This document shows, in pieces, positions 7,700 to 16,856 of a DNA stretch of 64,000 nucleotides. The notes beneath the pieces were generated by a model. The model had not been told where the DNA came from, did not search any database, and worked only from the letters and a program-made list of their open reading frames with translations. Origin of the DNA: Sphingobium lactosutens (GTDB lineage Bacteria; Pseudomonadota; Alphaproteobacteria; Sphingomonadales; Sphingomonadaceae); the NCBI RefSeq assembly GCF_013393185.1, contig NZ_QJQX01000084.1, positions 64,501 to 128,500 on the forward strand, written 5' to 3'. Position 1 is the first letter of the stretch. Every line of letters begins with the position of its first letter. The position numbers and the translations under genes are program-made.

Positions 7700-9124
7700 A
7701 TGATGAGTGGCACGGACATCGAAGCACGGCTTCGCTTTTTCGAACTGGATGACAGGCAGCGCAGCCTGCTTCGCGCTTCGAGACCGATCCTTGAACGGTG
7801 TATCGGGCCGGCCCTCGATCGCTTCTATGAGCGCGCCAGGGCGACGCCGGATACGGCGCGCTTCTTTCGAGACAAGGCGCATATGGAGATGGCGCGATCG
7901 GCGCAGATCCGCCATTGGATGCATATTGTCGATGCCCGGTTCGATGCGACCTATCATGACAGCGTCCGGCGCATCGGGTCCGTGCATGCCCGTATCGGTC
8001 TTGAACCGCGCTGGTATATTGGCGCCTATTCCCTCATCCTCGACGAAATAATTCGTGCGGTGGACCGTGCCGCATCGCCATGGCAAAGATTGCTCGCGCG
8101 CAGGCGCGGTGGCGGTGAAATGACCGCTGCCCTGGTGAAGGCCGCGCTGCTGGACATGGAACTGTCCATTTCCATCTATTTCGAAGAAGCCGCGATCGAA
8201 CGGAACGAGGCGATCGCAAAGCTGGACGGGGCGTTGGCACGCTTGGCTCTGGGCGACCTGGCAGAAGATGTGAGGGGTTTGCCCCAGGCATTCTGCTCTC
8301 TCGAAAAATCCTATAATCAGACGTTGTCCAATCTGCGCGACACCATCGGTTCGGTTGTCCACGCATCCGCCACGATCAAGGGCGGATCGCGCGACATTGC
8401 TGACACGTCGGAGAATCTGGCGCGCCGGATGGAGAGCAATGCGGCCGCGCTGGAACAGGCGGCGGTGACGCTGGGGCAGGTCGAAGACCGGGTGAAAGCC
8501 ACCGCGTCGGGCGCTCGGGAAACATTATCCATAGCGGACGAGGCGCTTATAGCCATGGGGCAGGGCAAGGCGGGGGCCGGCGATGCCGTTCGCACCATGC
8601 ATCTGGTGCATGAGAGCGCGCGGGGAATCGACGCAGTGATCGAGGGCGTGGACAAGATCGCCTTCCAGACCCGCGTGCTGGCGATGAACGCGGCTGTCGA
8701 GGCTGGTCGCGCGGGGGATGCCGGGCGCGGATTTGCGGTGGTCGCCGACCTTGTCCGGGCGCTCGCGATGCGAGCCGAGGAAGAGGCCCGGAAGGCGCGC
8801 GAGGGGTTGTTGGCCACTCAGTCTGAAATTGCGGCCGCGGTGGGCGCTGTCACAAGGGTGGATGGTGCGTTGAACGGCGTCTCCTCGAAATTCGAACGAG
8901 TACATGCCCTGATCGCGCAAATGTCGAACGATAACGCGGCGCAATCCAATGCGATTACCGAAGTCAACAGCGCGGTGGGTGTGATGGACCGCGCGACCCA
9001 GCAAAATGCATCGATGATCGAGAAGGCTGCGGTCGGCGCCCAGTCCCTTCATGACGATGCCGCTCAACTTGCCGCCCAGGCGGGACGCTTTCGCATCGGT
9101 GCAGCAAAAACGATGTCACGATAG
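7700..9124 (+). CDS. Globin-coupled sensor chemoreceptor (HemAT-like methyl-accepting protein)
   Basis: A soluble haem-based chemoreceptor, probably for oxygen. 474 aa from ATG 7700, preceded by AGAGGGGG; an upstream in-frame start at 7655 lacks this. Residues ~5-165 are a protoglobin domain. The proximal haem ligand is most likely His96 in GSVHARIGLEPRWYIGAY, the hallmark of globin-coupled sensors. Residues ~165-220 form a linker, then the methyl-accepting signalling domain with the hairpin tip IDKIAFQT-like (VDKIAFQTRVLAMNAAVEAG) and GRGFAVVADLV. There are no transmembrane helices and no C-terminal CheR-docking pentapeptide. The tip differs from the usual family sequence after VR (ALAMRAEEEARK rather than NLAxRS). 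It lies 0.6 kb from flagellar genes. Confidence 0.92.
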   Translation: MMSGTDIEARLRFFELDDRQRSLLRASRPILERCIGPALDRFYERARATPDTARFFRDKAHMEMARSAQIRHWMHIVDARFDATYHDSVRRIGSVHARIGLEPRWYIGAYSLILDEIIRAVDRAASPWQRLLARRRGGGEMTAALVKAALLDMELSISIYFEEAAIERNEAIAKLDGALARLALGDLAEDVRGLPQAFCSLEKSYNQTLSNLRDTIGSVVHASATIKGGSRDIADTSENLARRMESNAAALEQAAVTLGQVEDRVKATASGARETLSIADEALIAMGQGKAGAGDAVRTMHLVHESARGIDAVIEGVDKIAFQTRVLAMNAAVEAGRAGDAGRGFAVVADLVRALAMRAEEEARKAREGLLATQSEIAAAVGAVTRVDGALNGVSSKFERVHALIAQMSNDNAAQSNAITEVNSAVGVMDRATQQNASMIEKAAVGAQSLHDDAAQLAAQAGRFRIGAAKTMSR

Positions 9125-9163
9125 ACGATCCTTCGCCGCATCCGCACGGGCGCGGCCATCGCA

Positions 9164-10501
9164 TCAGGCGGCGTTTCTTCGCCCGCCTGACGACGAATGG
9201 CGATTGACCGGCGCCGCGAGCCCCAAATGCTCCCGGAAGGTCGTTCCTTCATAATCGGTCCGGAAAAGGCCTCGCGCCTGCAGGATCGGGATCACCTTTT
9301 CGACGAACAGGTCGAGCTGGCCGGGGAGCGGTTCGAACAGCACGAAGCCGTCGGCAGCGCCGCTTTCGAACCATTGCTGCAGCCTGTTCGCGATCGTCTC
9401 TGCGGAGCCGACAAAGGCGCCGCGCGGCGTCGCCAGCCGCTCGGCCACCTGTCGCAGCGTCAGATTTTCCGCCCGTACTTCGGTCAGGATGCGCAGCGTG
9501 CCGCTCTGCTGGCTGTTGAGACCGATATGCTCGACATCGGGGAAGGGGGCGTCGAGATCATATTGGCGGAAATCATGGTCGTTGAAGGTGCGCGACAGGA
9601 AGCCGAGCCCCGTCTCGATCGATTCCAGCGCTGCCAGTTCGCGATATCGCGCTTCCGCATCCTCGTCCGTATCGCCGACGATCGCAGCAATGCCCGGAAG
9701 GATGAAAAGCCGGTCGGGATCGCGGCCGAAGCCCCTGGCTCGCGCCTTGACGTCGGCATAATAGGCCTGGCCCTCTTCCTGCGTGGCGGCATGGGTGAAT
9801 ATCACCTCGGCCCGGCGGGCAGCGAAGCTGCGGCCATCGTCGGACGCGCCAGCCTGGAAGATGACGGGCTGTCCCTGCGGTGTTCGCTTGATGTTGAGTG
9901 GACCGCGCACCTGGAAGAATTCGCCCTGGTGGTTCAGCTGGTGCAGCTTGTCCGGATCGACGAACCGCCCGCTTTCCTTGTCCGCGACATGGGCGCCGTC
10001 CTCCCAGCTGTCCCACAGTCCCTGAACCACGTCCAGATATTCGGCAGCGATGCGATAGCGGACGGCATGGGCGGGATGTTCGGTCTTGCTGAAATTGGCG
10101 GCCGTGTCGCCAAGCCAGGATGTGACGACATTCCAGCCTGCGCGCCCGCCGCTCAAATGATCGAGCGATGCGAATTGTCGTGCAACGTTGAAGGGTTCGG
10201 AATAGCTGACCGTCAGCGTGGCGACCAGGCCGATGCGCGATGTCGTGGCGGCCAGCGCCGACAAGATGGTGATCGGTTCGAAGCGGTTGAGATAGTGGGG
10301 GCTGGATTTTTCGTTGATCGACAGGCTGTCGGCCACGAACAGGAAATCGAACTTGCCGCGCTCTGCAATTGCCGCCTGTCGCTGATAGTGGGCCAGGCTG
10401 GTGCTGGCGTTGACATCGCGTTCGGGATGCCGCCAGTCGTTCCAGGTGCGCCCGACACCGTGGAGGATGAAGCCGAGCTTGATATGCCGTTGCTGAGTCA
10501 T
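9164..10501 (-). CDS. Flavin-dependent monooxygenase of the NtaA/SnaA/DszA class
   Basis: A class of FMNH2-dependent, luciferase-fold (TIM-barrel) oxygenase that acts on nitrilotriacetate, dibenzothiophene sulfone, sulfonates and similar compounds. 445 aa from the ATG at 10501, with GAAAGG upstream on the minus strand. Family features are the N-terminal GFILHGVGRTWNDWRHPE, FDFLFVADSL, DHLSGGRAGWNVVTS with SEPFNVARQFASLD, QAGASDDGRSFAARRAEVIF, and the C-terminal AADGFVLFEPLPGQLDLFVE. A separate flavin reductase is normally needed; none is adjacent. It is downstream of the FAD/NAD(P)-binding gene in the same direction with a gap of about 100 bases, so they may be co-transcribed. The substrate cannot be read from the sequence. 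Confidence 0.9.
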   Translation of the reverse strand: MTQQRHIKLGFILHGVGRTWNDWRHPERDVNASTSLAHYQRQAAIAERGKFDFLFVADSLSINEKSSPHYLNRFEPITILSALAATTSRIGLVATLTVSYSEPFNVARQFASLDHLSGGRAGWNVVTSWLGDTAANFSKTEHPAHAVRYRIAAEYLDVVQGLWDSWEDGAHVADKESGRFVDPDKLHQLNHQGEFFQVRGPLNIKRTPQGQPVIFQAGASDDGRSFAARRAEVIFTHAATQEEGQAYYADVKARARGFGRDPDRLFILPGIAAIVGDTDEDAEARYRELAALESIETGLGFLSRTFNDHDFRQYDLDAPFPDVEHIGLNSQQSGTLRILTEVRAENLTLRQVAERLATPRGAFVGSAETIANRLQQWFESGAADGFVLFEPLPGQLDLFVEKVIPILQARGLFRTDYEGTTFREHLGLAAPVNRHSSSGGRRNAA

Positions 10502-10604
10502 GGCCGTGCCTTTCGGGATGAGCGTTCCCTTATCGGTAGGACGCAGCGGCAAAGGCGACCAACGCGGACTCCTTGATGATTTATGATTTGGGCAAATAGG
10601 CGCC

Positions 10605-11957
10605 CTACAGACCCTCTGCCTCGACCCAATGCGCGCTGGTAAGCTGGCGTGCGAGCGCCCAGACCTGCCGCCTGATGTCGGGCACAGCGACGATTTCCCA
10701 GTGGGCGCCGCGTGTCATCGGTCCGACGATCAGCAGACGTTCCTGCGCATTGCCTGACGCATCGATGGCGTGGCATTGCCGGTCGACGTCGATGCCGATG
10801 GCGAGTGGATCGGGACGAATGTCGCCGCGATCGAACAGGTTGCGCAGCAAAGGATCCTTCACCCGACGGAGATCGCCCAATGGTCCGGTGCAATTGACGA
10901 CGCGTGCAACCCGAACGGTTTCGATCGCAGCATGGCAGCGCGGGCGCAAATCCACCGCCAGCTCATCGCCATCGTTCTGCGCGGCGACGATCTTTGCCGC
11001 GCGCACCTTCAGCCTTCCCTCGACCTGCAAGGCGTCCAGCCGGGCGGCGACCTCCGGTGCGATACGATGGCGGTGCACGTCCCAGTAGGGCCGAAGATGC
11101 CGCAGGAACCGGCTCCGCTCGGCGGGACTGGCGGCGCGCCACATATCCTGCGTGAAGGGACGAAGCTCGTCGACGGCATTGCGCCAGCCAATCTCCGCGC
11201 TTCGCGCCCGGACGGCGTGGACCAGGCCGGACGCGGGCCCGTTCAATCGTTCACCGCGCACGGCATAGGGGTGAGTCTGCGCATGGGCATGGGGGGCGAG
11301 GCCGCGGCGGGAAATGGCAATGATCCTGCCCTTGAAGCCACCGCTGTCCAGGCTCAATGTGCAGTCCACTGCGGTCAGGCCGCTGCCCAGCAACAGAACG
11401 CTGTCCTGTGCGCCCAGCCCTTGCGCGATATCTGTCGCCCAGGGGTCGTTGACATAGGCGGGGCGCCCTTTTCCTACCAAGGCAGGCAGATCATGGGGCG
11501 GCAGATTGCCCGAAGCGACCACGGCCACGTCGGCTGTAAACCTGTTACCGGACTTGAGGGTAAGGAAGGCGCCATCGGCTGCGGTGGTCAGGTCGACGGC
11601 CTCGTCCTGCAGGATGGTCAGCCGATCGCCGGCCAGGGACCGCATTTCATCGAGCATCGCGCAAAGATAGGCGCCATAGTCGCGCCGCCGCGCAAAACTG
11701 CCCTCCTGTCCAAGCGACCGGGTTCCAAGCCATTCGGCGAAATGACCGGGCTGGTCAGGCAAAGCGCTCATATTGGCGGCGCGGACATTGAGGACGTGAT
11801 CCTCCTGCGCGGCGCCATAGGCGAGGCCGCGACCGAGCCGGTCGGGCCTGCGTTCGATCAGCGTTACCCGGACCGTGCCGTGCCGTAGCAGGTTGATCGC
11901 GAGCAGCGCGCCGCTGAAGCCTCCACCGACGATGGCGACATGATCGACCCTTAGCAT
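10605..11957 (-). CDS. FAD/NAD(P)-binding protein (COG4529, YdhS-like)
   Basis: 450 aa. The N-terminus holds a Rossmann dinucleotide fold, VAIVGGGFSGALLAINLL, then LIERRPDRLGRGLAYG and HVLNVRAANMSALPDQP, typical of the NAD_binding_9 family of uncharacterised FAD-dependent proteins. A second nucleotide-binding segment, SVLLLGSGLTAVDCTLSLD, lies near residue 190, and VVNCTGPLGDLR near residue 365. These proteins resemble flavin-containing oxidoreductases, but their reactions are mostly unknown. It is divergent from the kdp operon and upstream of the monooxygenase at 9164-10501, so it could supply reduced flavin or process the same substrate; this is inference. Confidence 0.85.
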   Translation of the reverse strand: MLRVDHVAIVGGGFSGALLAINLLRHGTVRVTLIERRPDRLGRGLAYGAAQEDHVLNVRAANMSALPDQPGHFAEWLGTRSLGQEGSFARRRDYGAYLCAMLDEMRSLAGDRLTILQDEAVDLTTAADGAFLTLKSGNRFTADVAVVASGNLPPHDLPALVGKGRPAYVNDPWATDIAQGLGAQDSVLLLGSGLTAVDCTLSLDSGGFKGRIIAISRRGLAPHAHAQTHPYAVRGERLNGPASGLVHAVRARSAEIGWRNAVDELRPFTQDMWRAASPAERSRFLRHLRPYWDVHRHRIAPEVAARLDALQVEGRLKVRAAKIVAAQNDGDELAVDLRPRCHAAIETVRVARVVNCTGPLGDLRRVKDPLLRNLFDRGDIRPDPLAIGIDVDRQCHAIDASGNAQERLLIVGPMTRGAHWEIVAVPDIRRQVWALARQLTSAHWVEAEGL

Positions 11958-12165
11958 GAATCAAGCAATTCCAGATATAGAGCCAGTCCCGACAGCATGC
12001 GAACACCCCTGCCGCAAACCGCAGATTTCTGCAGTTTTTCAAGGCATGCCCTGCCGGACGGGACAGTTCAAGAGAAAAGGCGATGAGCGTCCGATAAAGG
12101 CGCCACCCTTTTACCGTCACTGCATTGCCCGCTCTGGCGTGCGATCACTCCCGGGAAATATGCCG

Positions 12166-12230
12166 ATCATACGCAAATACTATGCGTTTCCTATTTCCCC
12201 TCTCTCGAATTCAAATGCGACCCTGCCCTA
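12166..12230 (+). promoter_or_regulatory. Conserved regulatory element upstream of kdp (copy A)
   Basis: The 343-base gap 11958-12300 between the divergent FAD-protein gene and kdp contains this element. Positions 12181-12230 align without gaps to 20790-20839 (33 of 50 identical), with core TCTCGA-N2-TCAAATGCG and a trailing CCTGC. The resemblance extends upstream to ATCATA at 12166 with one gap. It ends 70 bases before the first kdp start codon. Because a matching element precedes two other genes next to kdpDE, a KdpE-binding site is the simplest reading; this is inference. Confidence 0.6.
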
Positions 12231-12300
12231 GTTGAAACACTGCACACGACTCGGGTGCCGCACCTCCTGCGGCCTCGCAATGCCGTGCGGGAGATTTCAC

Positions 12301-12384
12301 ATGCAGGACATCCTCTGGATCGGCCTCACCCTGGGCTTGCTGGCGGCGACGCTTGGCTACGCAGCCCTCTGCGACAATGCATAG
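12301..12384 (+). CDS. 27-aa membrane peptide at the head of the kdp operon
   Basis: An ATG-to-TAG frame encoding 27 residues: a short acidic N-terminus (MQDILW), one hydrophobic helix (IGLTLGLLAATLGYAAL) and a CDNA end. It precedes kdpF by 12 bases in the same direction. The size and single helix resemble KdpF, yet kdpF itself follows, so this would be a second tiny transmembrane subunit or accessory peptide. The start has only weak ribosome-binding sequence (GAGATTTC). It is too short for statistical support; position and hydrophobicity are the case for it. Confidence 0.55.
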   Translation: MQDILWIGLTLGLLAATLGYAALCDNA

Positions 12385-12396
12385 GGGGCCGGACAC

Positions 12397-12486
12397 ATGA
12401 CGATCGACCTCTGGTTGGCCGCGCTGACGGCCGCCGGCCTTCTTCTCTATCTGGTGGCCGTGCTCGCACGCCCCGAACGCTTCTGA
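12397..12486 (+). CDS. kdpF: K+-transporting ATPase small subunit KdpF
   Basis: 29 aa: one membrane-spanning helix (LWLAALTAAGLLLYLVAVLA) followed by RPERF, which matches the usual KdpF ending (LLRPEKF-like). KdpF stabilises the KdpFABC complex in the inner membrane. A ribosome-binding AGGGGGCCGG lies upstream, and kdpA starts 15 bases after the stop. Length and end motif are normal for the family. Confidence 0.85.
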   Translation: MTIDLWLAALTAAGLLLYLVAVLARPERF

Positions 12487-12501
12487 CGGGAGGCGACGAT
12501 A

Positions 12502-14205
12502 ATGACATTCCACGGATGGTTCCTGATCCTCGCCTTTGTCGGCATCTTGCTGGCGCTGGCGAAGCCGATGGGCCTGTGGCTCTTTGCGCTGTACGAAGGT
12601 CGGCGCACGCCGCTCCATGCCGTGCTCGGCTCGGTCGAGCGCGGATTTTACAGCCTGTCTGGCATTGACCCGACCGAGGAGCAGGGCTGGCGTCGCTATG
12701 CGGTGCACATGCTGATCTTCAACGCGGCCTTGCTGTTCTTCACCTATGTGATCCTGCGTTTGCAGGGCGTCCTGCCGCTCAACCCGCTGGGCTATGCCGG
12801 GGTGAGCGAGCATCTTGCGTTCAATACGGCGATCAGCTTCACGGCCAATACCAACTGGCAGAGCTATGGCGGGGAATCGACCATGTCGAACCTCAGCCAG
12901 ATGTTGGGCCTGACCATTCATAATTTCCTGTCGGCCGCGACTGGCATTGCGCTCGCCTTTGCCCTGTTCCGCGGCTTTGCGCGGCGCGAAGCCTCCGGCG
13001 TCGGCAATTTCTGGGCCGATATGACCCGGGTGACGCTGTACCTGCTGCTGCCGGTCTGCTTCGTCATCGCGCTCTTCTACATCGCGAGCGGCGTGCCGCA
13101 GACGCTGGCCGGATCGATCGACGTGACCACGCTCGAAGGTGTGAAGCAGACTATCGCGCTTGGCCCGGTGGCGAGCCAGGAAGCGATCAAGATGCTCGGC
13201 ACCAATGGCGGCGGCTTCTTCAACGCCAACTCGGCGCATCCGTTCGAGAATCCGACCGCGCTCACCAATTTCGTCCAGATGCTGTCGATCTTCGTGATCG
13301 GCGTAGGCCTGACCTACACGTTCGGCAAGGCCGTCGGCAATGTCCGTCAGGGCTGGGCGATCCTTGCGGCCATGCTGCTGCTGTTTCTCGTCGGGACGAC
13401 GATCACCTATTGGCAGGAAGCCGCCGGCAACCCCGTACTCCACAATATGGGCATCGCCGGGGGCAATATGGAAGGCAAGGAAGTCCGCTTCGGCATCGCT
13501 GCTTCGGCGCTGTTTTCGGTTGTCACGACGGCGGCTTCGTGCGGCGCGGTCAATGCGATGCATGACAGTTTCACGGCGCTGGGCGGTCTCATTCCGCTGT
13601 TCAACATGCAACTGGGCGAAGTCGTGATCGGCGGCGTCGGCGCGGGCATCTACGGCTTCCTGCTGTTCGCCATCCTGGCTGTCTTCGTTGCCGGTCTCAT
13701 GGTCGGTCGCACGCCCGAATATGTCGGCAAGAAGATCGAGAGCCGGGAGGTCAAGCTGGCGGTGCTGGCGATCGCCGTCCTGCCGCTCATCATCCTGGGC
13801 TTCACCGCCATCGCCAGCGTGCTCGACGTCGGCCTTGCCGGACCGCTCAACAAGGGGCCGCATGGCTTTTCGGAAATCCTCTATGCCTTCACCAGCGCCG
13901 TGGCGAACAACGGCTCGGCTTTTGCCGGCCTGACCGCGAACACGCCCTTCTATAACGGCATGCTGGGGGTCGCGATGTGGATCGGTCGCTTCTTCATCAT
14001 CGTGCCGATGCTGGCGATCGCCGGTGGCCTGGCCGCGAAGAAATATACGCCCGAGACGGCAGGCAGCTTCCCCACCACCGGACCGCTCTGGACCGGATTG
14101 CTGGTCGGCATCGTCCTGATCGTGGGCGGCCTCACCTTCCTGCCCGGCCTCGCCCTTGGCCCGATCGCCGATCATCTTGCGATGAACAACGGCCAGCTTT
14201 TCTAA
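12502..14205 (+). CDS. kdpA: K+-transporting ATPase channel-like subunit KdpA
   Basis: KdpA is the K+-selective, channel-like subunit of the high-affinity KdpFABC pump. 567 aa, typical length, with about ten transmembrane helices. The four selectivity-filter loops are visible: TNWQSYGGES, GTNGGGFFNANSAHPFENP, SCGAVNAMHDSF and NNGSAFAGL. The start is ATG 12502, after GGGAGGCGAC. It is followed by kdpB after 16 bases. The complex normally supplies K+ at micromolar external levels. Confidence 0.98.
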   Translation: MTFHGWFLILAFVGILLALAKPMGLWLFALYEGRRTPLHAVLGSVERGFYSLSGIDPTEEQGWRRYAVHMLIFNAALLFFTYVILRLQGVLPLNPLGYAGVSEHLAFNTAISFTANTNWQSYGGESTMSNLSQMLGLTIHNFLSAATGIALAFALFRGFARREASGVGNFWADMTRVTLYLLLPVCFVIALFYIASGVPQTLAGSIDVTTLEGVKQTIALGPVASQEAIKMLGTNGGGFFNANSAHPFENPTALTNFVQMLSIFVIGVGLTYTFGKAVGNVRQGWAILAAMLLLFLVGTTITYWQEAAGNPVLHNMGIAGGNMEGKEVRFGIAASALFSVVTTAASCGAVNAMHDSFTALGGLIPLFNMQLGEVVIGGVGAGIYGFLLFAILAVFVAGLMVGRTPEYVGKKIESREVKLAVLAIAVLPLIILGFTAIASVLDVGLAGPLNKGPHGFSEILYAFTSAVANNGSAFAGLTANTPFYNGMLGVAMWIGRFFIIVPMLAIAGGLAAKKYTPETAGSFPTTGPLWTGLLVGIVLIVGGLTFLPGLALGPIADHLAMNNGQLF

Positions 14206-14221
14206 ATATTGGAGCATATCC

Positions 14222-16258
14222 ATGGCACGCCAAGCGTCCAAATCGCTCTTTACCGCCGACCTGATCGTCCCGGCGATCGGAGACGCGTTCCGCAAACTCA
14301 ATCCCAGGGAACTGATCCGCAATCCGGTGATGTTCACCACTGCCGTCGTGGCGGTGCTGCTCACCGTCCTGCTTGCCGTCGGGCAGGACGGGCTGAGCAT
14401 GGGCTTCAAGCTTCAACTCGTCATCTGGCTCTGGCTGACGGTTGTCTTCGGCACCTTCGCTGAAGCGCTGGCCGAGGGGCGGGGCAAAGCGCAGGCTGCC
14501 TCGCTGCGCGCGACCAAGGCGGAACTGACCGCCAGGCGTCTGAAGGGAGACGGCCGCGAGGTCGAGAATGTCCCGGCCAGTGCCCTGAAGCTCGGCGATA
14601 TCGTGCTGGTCGAGACGGGCGACCTGATCCCGTCCGACGGCGAAGTCGTTTCAGGCGTCGCTTCGGTCAACGAAGCCGCCATCACCGGTGAATCCGCGCC
14701 GGTGATCCGCGAGGCGGGTGGAGACCGTTCCGCGGTGACGGCCGGTACCCGCGTCATCTCCGACGAAATCCGGGTGCGCGTGACCGTCAATCCGGGGCAG
14801 GGGTTTCTCGACCGGATGATCGCGCTGGTCGAAGGCGCGGAACGGCAGAAGACGCCCAACGAGATTGCGCTGACGCTGCTGCTGGTGGGGCTTACGATCA
14901 TCTTCCTGATCGCGGTCGGCACCATTCCGGGCTTTGCCAGCTATGCGGGCGGCTCGATCCCGGTGTCGATCCTAGCCGCGCTGCTCATCACCCTCATCCC
15001 GACGACCATTGCAGCGCTGCTGTCCGCGATCGGCATTGCCGGCATGGACCGGCTCGTCCGCTTCAACGTACTTGCCAAGTCGGGGCGCGCGGTCGAGGCG
15101 GCAGGCGATATCGACGTACTGCTGCTCGACAAGACCGGCACGATCACGGTCGGCGATCGTCAGGCGACCGAGTTCCGCACCGTTGGCGGCACGAAACAGG
15201 CCGACCTTGCAGAAGCCGCGCTGCTCGCCAGCCTGGCCGACGAAACGCCGGAAGGGCGGTCGATCATGCTGCTTGCCCGCGAGAAGTTCGGCCAGACAGC
15301 TAACGCGCTTCCAGCAGGAGCGGAGGTCATTCCCTTCACGGCGCAGACCCGCGTCTCCGGTGTCAGCTTCAATGGCTCCGCTATTCAGAAGGGCGCGGTG
15401 GATTCGATCCTGCGCGCCTATCCCGATGCGGCCAAAACCCGGACGGCCGAGGAACTGCGCCGTGTCAGCGACGAGATCGCGCGGGCGGGCGGCACGCCGC
15501 TGGCCGTGGCGAAGAATGGCGAGCTGCTGGGCGCCATCTTCCTCAAGGATATCGTCAAGGCCGGCATCCGCGAGCGCTTTGGCGAACTGCGGCAGATGGG
15601 CATCCGCACGGTGATGATCACCGGCGACAATCCGTTGACCGCTGCGTCGATCGCGGCGGAAGCCGGTGTGGACGATTTCCTCGCCCAGGCGACGCCGGAA
15701 GACAAGCTGGCCCTGATCCGCAAGGAGCAGGAGGGCGGCCGCCTCGTCGCCATGTGTGGTGACGGCACCAACGATGCGCCGGCGTTGGCGCAGGCGGACG
15801 TCGGCGTCGCCATGAATACCGGCACGCAGGCAGCGCGCGAGGCCGGCAACATGGTTGATCTCGACAGTGATCCGACCAAGCTGATCGAGGTCGTTGGCCT
15901 CGGCAAGCAGCTCCTGATGACGCGCGGCGCGCTTACCACCTTCTCGGTGGCAAATGACGTGGCCAAATATTTCGCGATCATCCCGGCCATGTTCGTGGTG
16001 CTTTATCCGGGGTTGGGCGTGCTGAACATTATGGGCCTCGCCACGCCGCAGAGCGCGATCCTGTCGGCGATCATCTTCAACGCGCTCATCATCCCGCTGC
16101 TGGTGCCGCTGGCCCTGAAAGGCGTGACTTATCGTCCGATAGGCGCGGGTCCGCTGCTCGCGCGCAACCTCGCAATCTACGGCCTAGGCGGCCTGATAGC
16201 GCCCTTTGCTGGCATCAAGCTCATCGACCTGGCCGTCAACGGCCTTGGCCTCGCCTGA
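14222..16258 (+). CDS. kdpB: K+-transporting P-type ATPase subunit KdpB
   Basis: KdpB is the ATP-hydrolysing subunit of the pump. 678 aa. All P-type ATPase landmarks are present: the actuator-domain ITGES at residues 154-158, the phosphorylated Asp303 in DKTGTIT, and the hinge GDGTNDAPA near residue 515. NPVMFTT at ~34-40 is a KdpB family sequence. It overlaps nothing and is spaced 16 bases from kdpA and 11 from kdpC. No key residue is missing, so the pump should work. Confidence 0.98.
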   Translation: MARQASKSLFTADLIVPAIGDAFRKLNPRELIRNPVMFTTAVVAVLLTVLLAVGQDGLSMGFKLQLVIWLWLTVVFGTFAEALAEGRGKAQAASLRATKAELTARRLKGDGREVENVPASALKLGDIVLVETGDLIPSDGEVVSGVASVNEAAITGESAPVIREAGGDRSAVTAGTRVISDEIRVRVTVNPGQGFLDRMIALVEGAERQKTPNEIALTLLLVGLTIIFLIAVGTIPGFASYAGGSIPVSILAALLITLIPTTIAALLSAIGIAGMDRLVRFNVLAKSGRAVEAAGDIDVLLLDKTGTITVGDRQATEFRTVGGTKQADLAEAALLASLADETPEGRSIMLLAREKFGQTANALPAGAEVIPFTAQTRVSGVSFNGSAIQKGAVDSILRAYPDAAKTRTAEELRRVSDEIARAGGTPLAVAKNGELLGAIFLKDIVKAGIRERFGELRQMGIRTVMITGDNPLTAASIAAEAGVDDFLAQATPEDKLALIRKEQEGGRLVAMCGDGTNDAPALAQADVGVAMNTGTQAAREAGNMVDLDSDPTKLIEVVGLGKQLLMTRGALTTFSVANDVAKYFAIIPAMFVVLYPGLGVLNIMGLATPQSAILSAIIFNALIIPLLVPLALKGVTYRPIGAGPLLARNLAIYGLGGLIAPFAGIKLIDLAVNGLGLA

Positions 16259-16269
16259 GGAACAAAAGC

Positions 16270-16851
16270 ATGAACAAGGACATACTCACGTCGTTCAGGC
16301 CCGCGCTGGTCATGATGATCCTCTTCGCGATCCTGCTGGGGCTGGTCTATCCGCTGGCTCTGACCGGGATCGGTCAGCTGATCTTTCCGGCACAGGCCAA
16401 TGGCAGTCTTATCGAACAGGATGGCAAGATAATGGGATCGACCCTGATCGGTCAGGGCTTTTCAAGCGACCGTTATTTCAACTCGCGCCCGTCGGCGGCT
16501 GGCAAGGGCTATGATGGCCTTGCCTCTTCCGGCTCTAACCTTGGGCCGACGAGCCAGGCGCTCGTCGATCGTGTGAAGGCGGATAGCGAGAAACTGAGCC
16601 AATCCAATCCTGGCAAGCCAGTGCCCACCGACCTCGTGACGGCCTCGGGTTCGGGCCTCGACCCTGACATCACACCCGAAGCAGCCTATTATCAGGCCGA
16701 TCGCATCGCGCGGGTGCGCGGAGTGGACGGCGCGAAGGTCAAGGCCCTGATCGATCAGAGTATCGAGCCGCCGCTGCTCGGCTTCCTGGGCGAGGCCCGC
16801 GTCAACGTCCTGGAAATCAATCGACGGCTGGACCAGATCGGCGCTAAATAG
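16270..16851 (+). CDS. kdpC: K+-transporting ATPase subunit KdpC
   Basis: KdpC is a single-pass periplasmic subunit that raises the ATP affinity and stability of the complex. 193 aa. One N-terminal transmembrane segment (PALVMMILFAILLGLVYPLA) is followed by the family motifs GQGFSSDRYFNSRPSA, SGSNLGPTSQ, SGSGLDPDITPEAA and YYQADRIARVRG, then LLGFLGEARVNVLEIN near the end. The stop precedes the kdpD start by five bases, so kdpD is very likely co-transcribed. Confidence 0.97.
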   Translation: MNKDILTSFRPALVMMILFAILLGLVYPLALTGIGQLIFPAQANGSLIEQDGKIMGSTLIGQGFSSDRYFNSRPSAAGKGYDGLASSGSNLGPTSQALVDRVKADSEKLSQSNPGKPVPTDLVTASGSGLDPDITPEAAYYQADRIARVRGVDGAKVKALIDQSIEPPLLGFLGEARVNVLEINRRLDQIGAK

Positions 16852-16856
16852 CCTTG

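Noticed and set aside
12211..14409. 732-codon open frame on the minus strand opposite kdpA
   Set aside because: It is fully antisense to kdpA, whose selectivity-filter motifs are intact; the translation is His/Arg/Gln/Asp-rich as in high-GC shadow frames.
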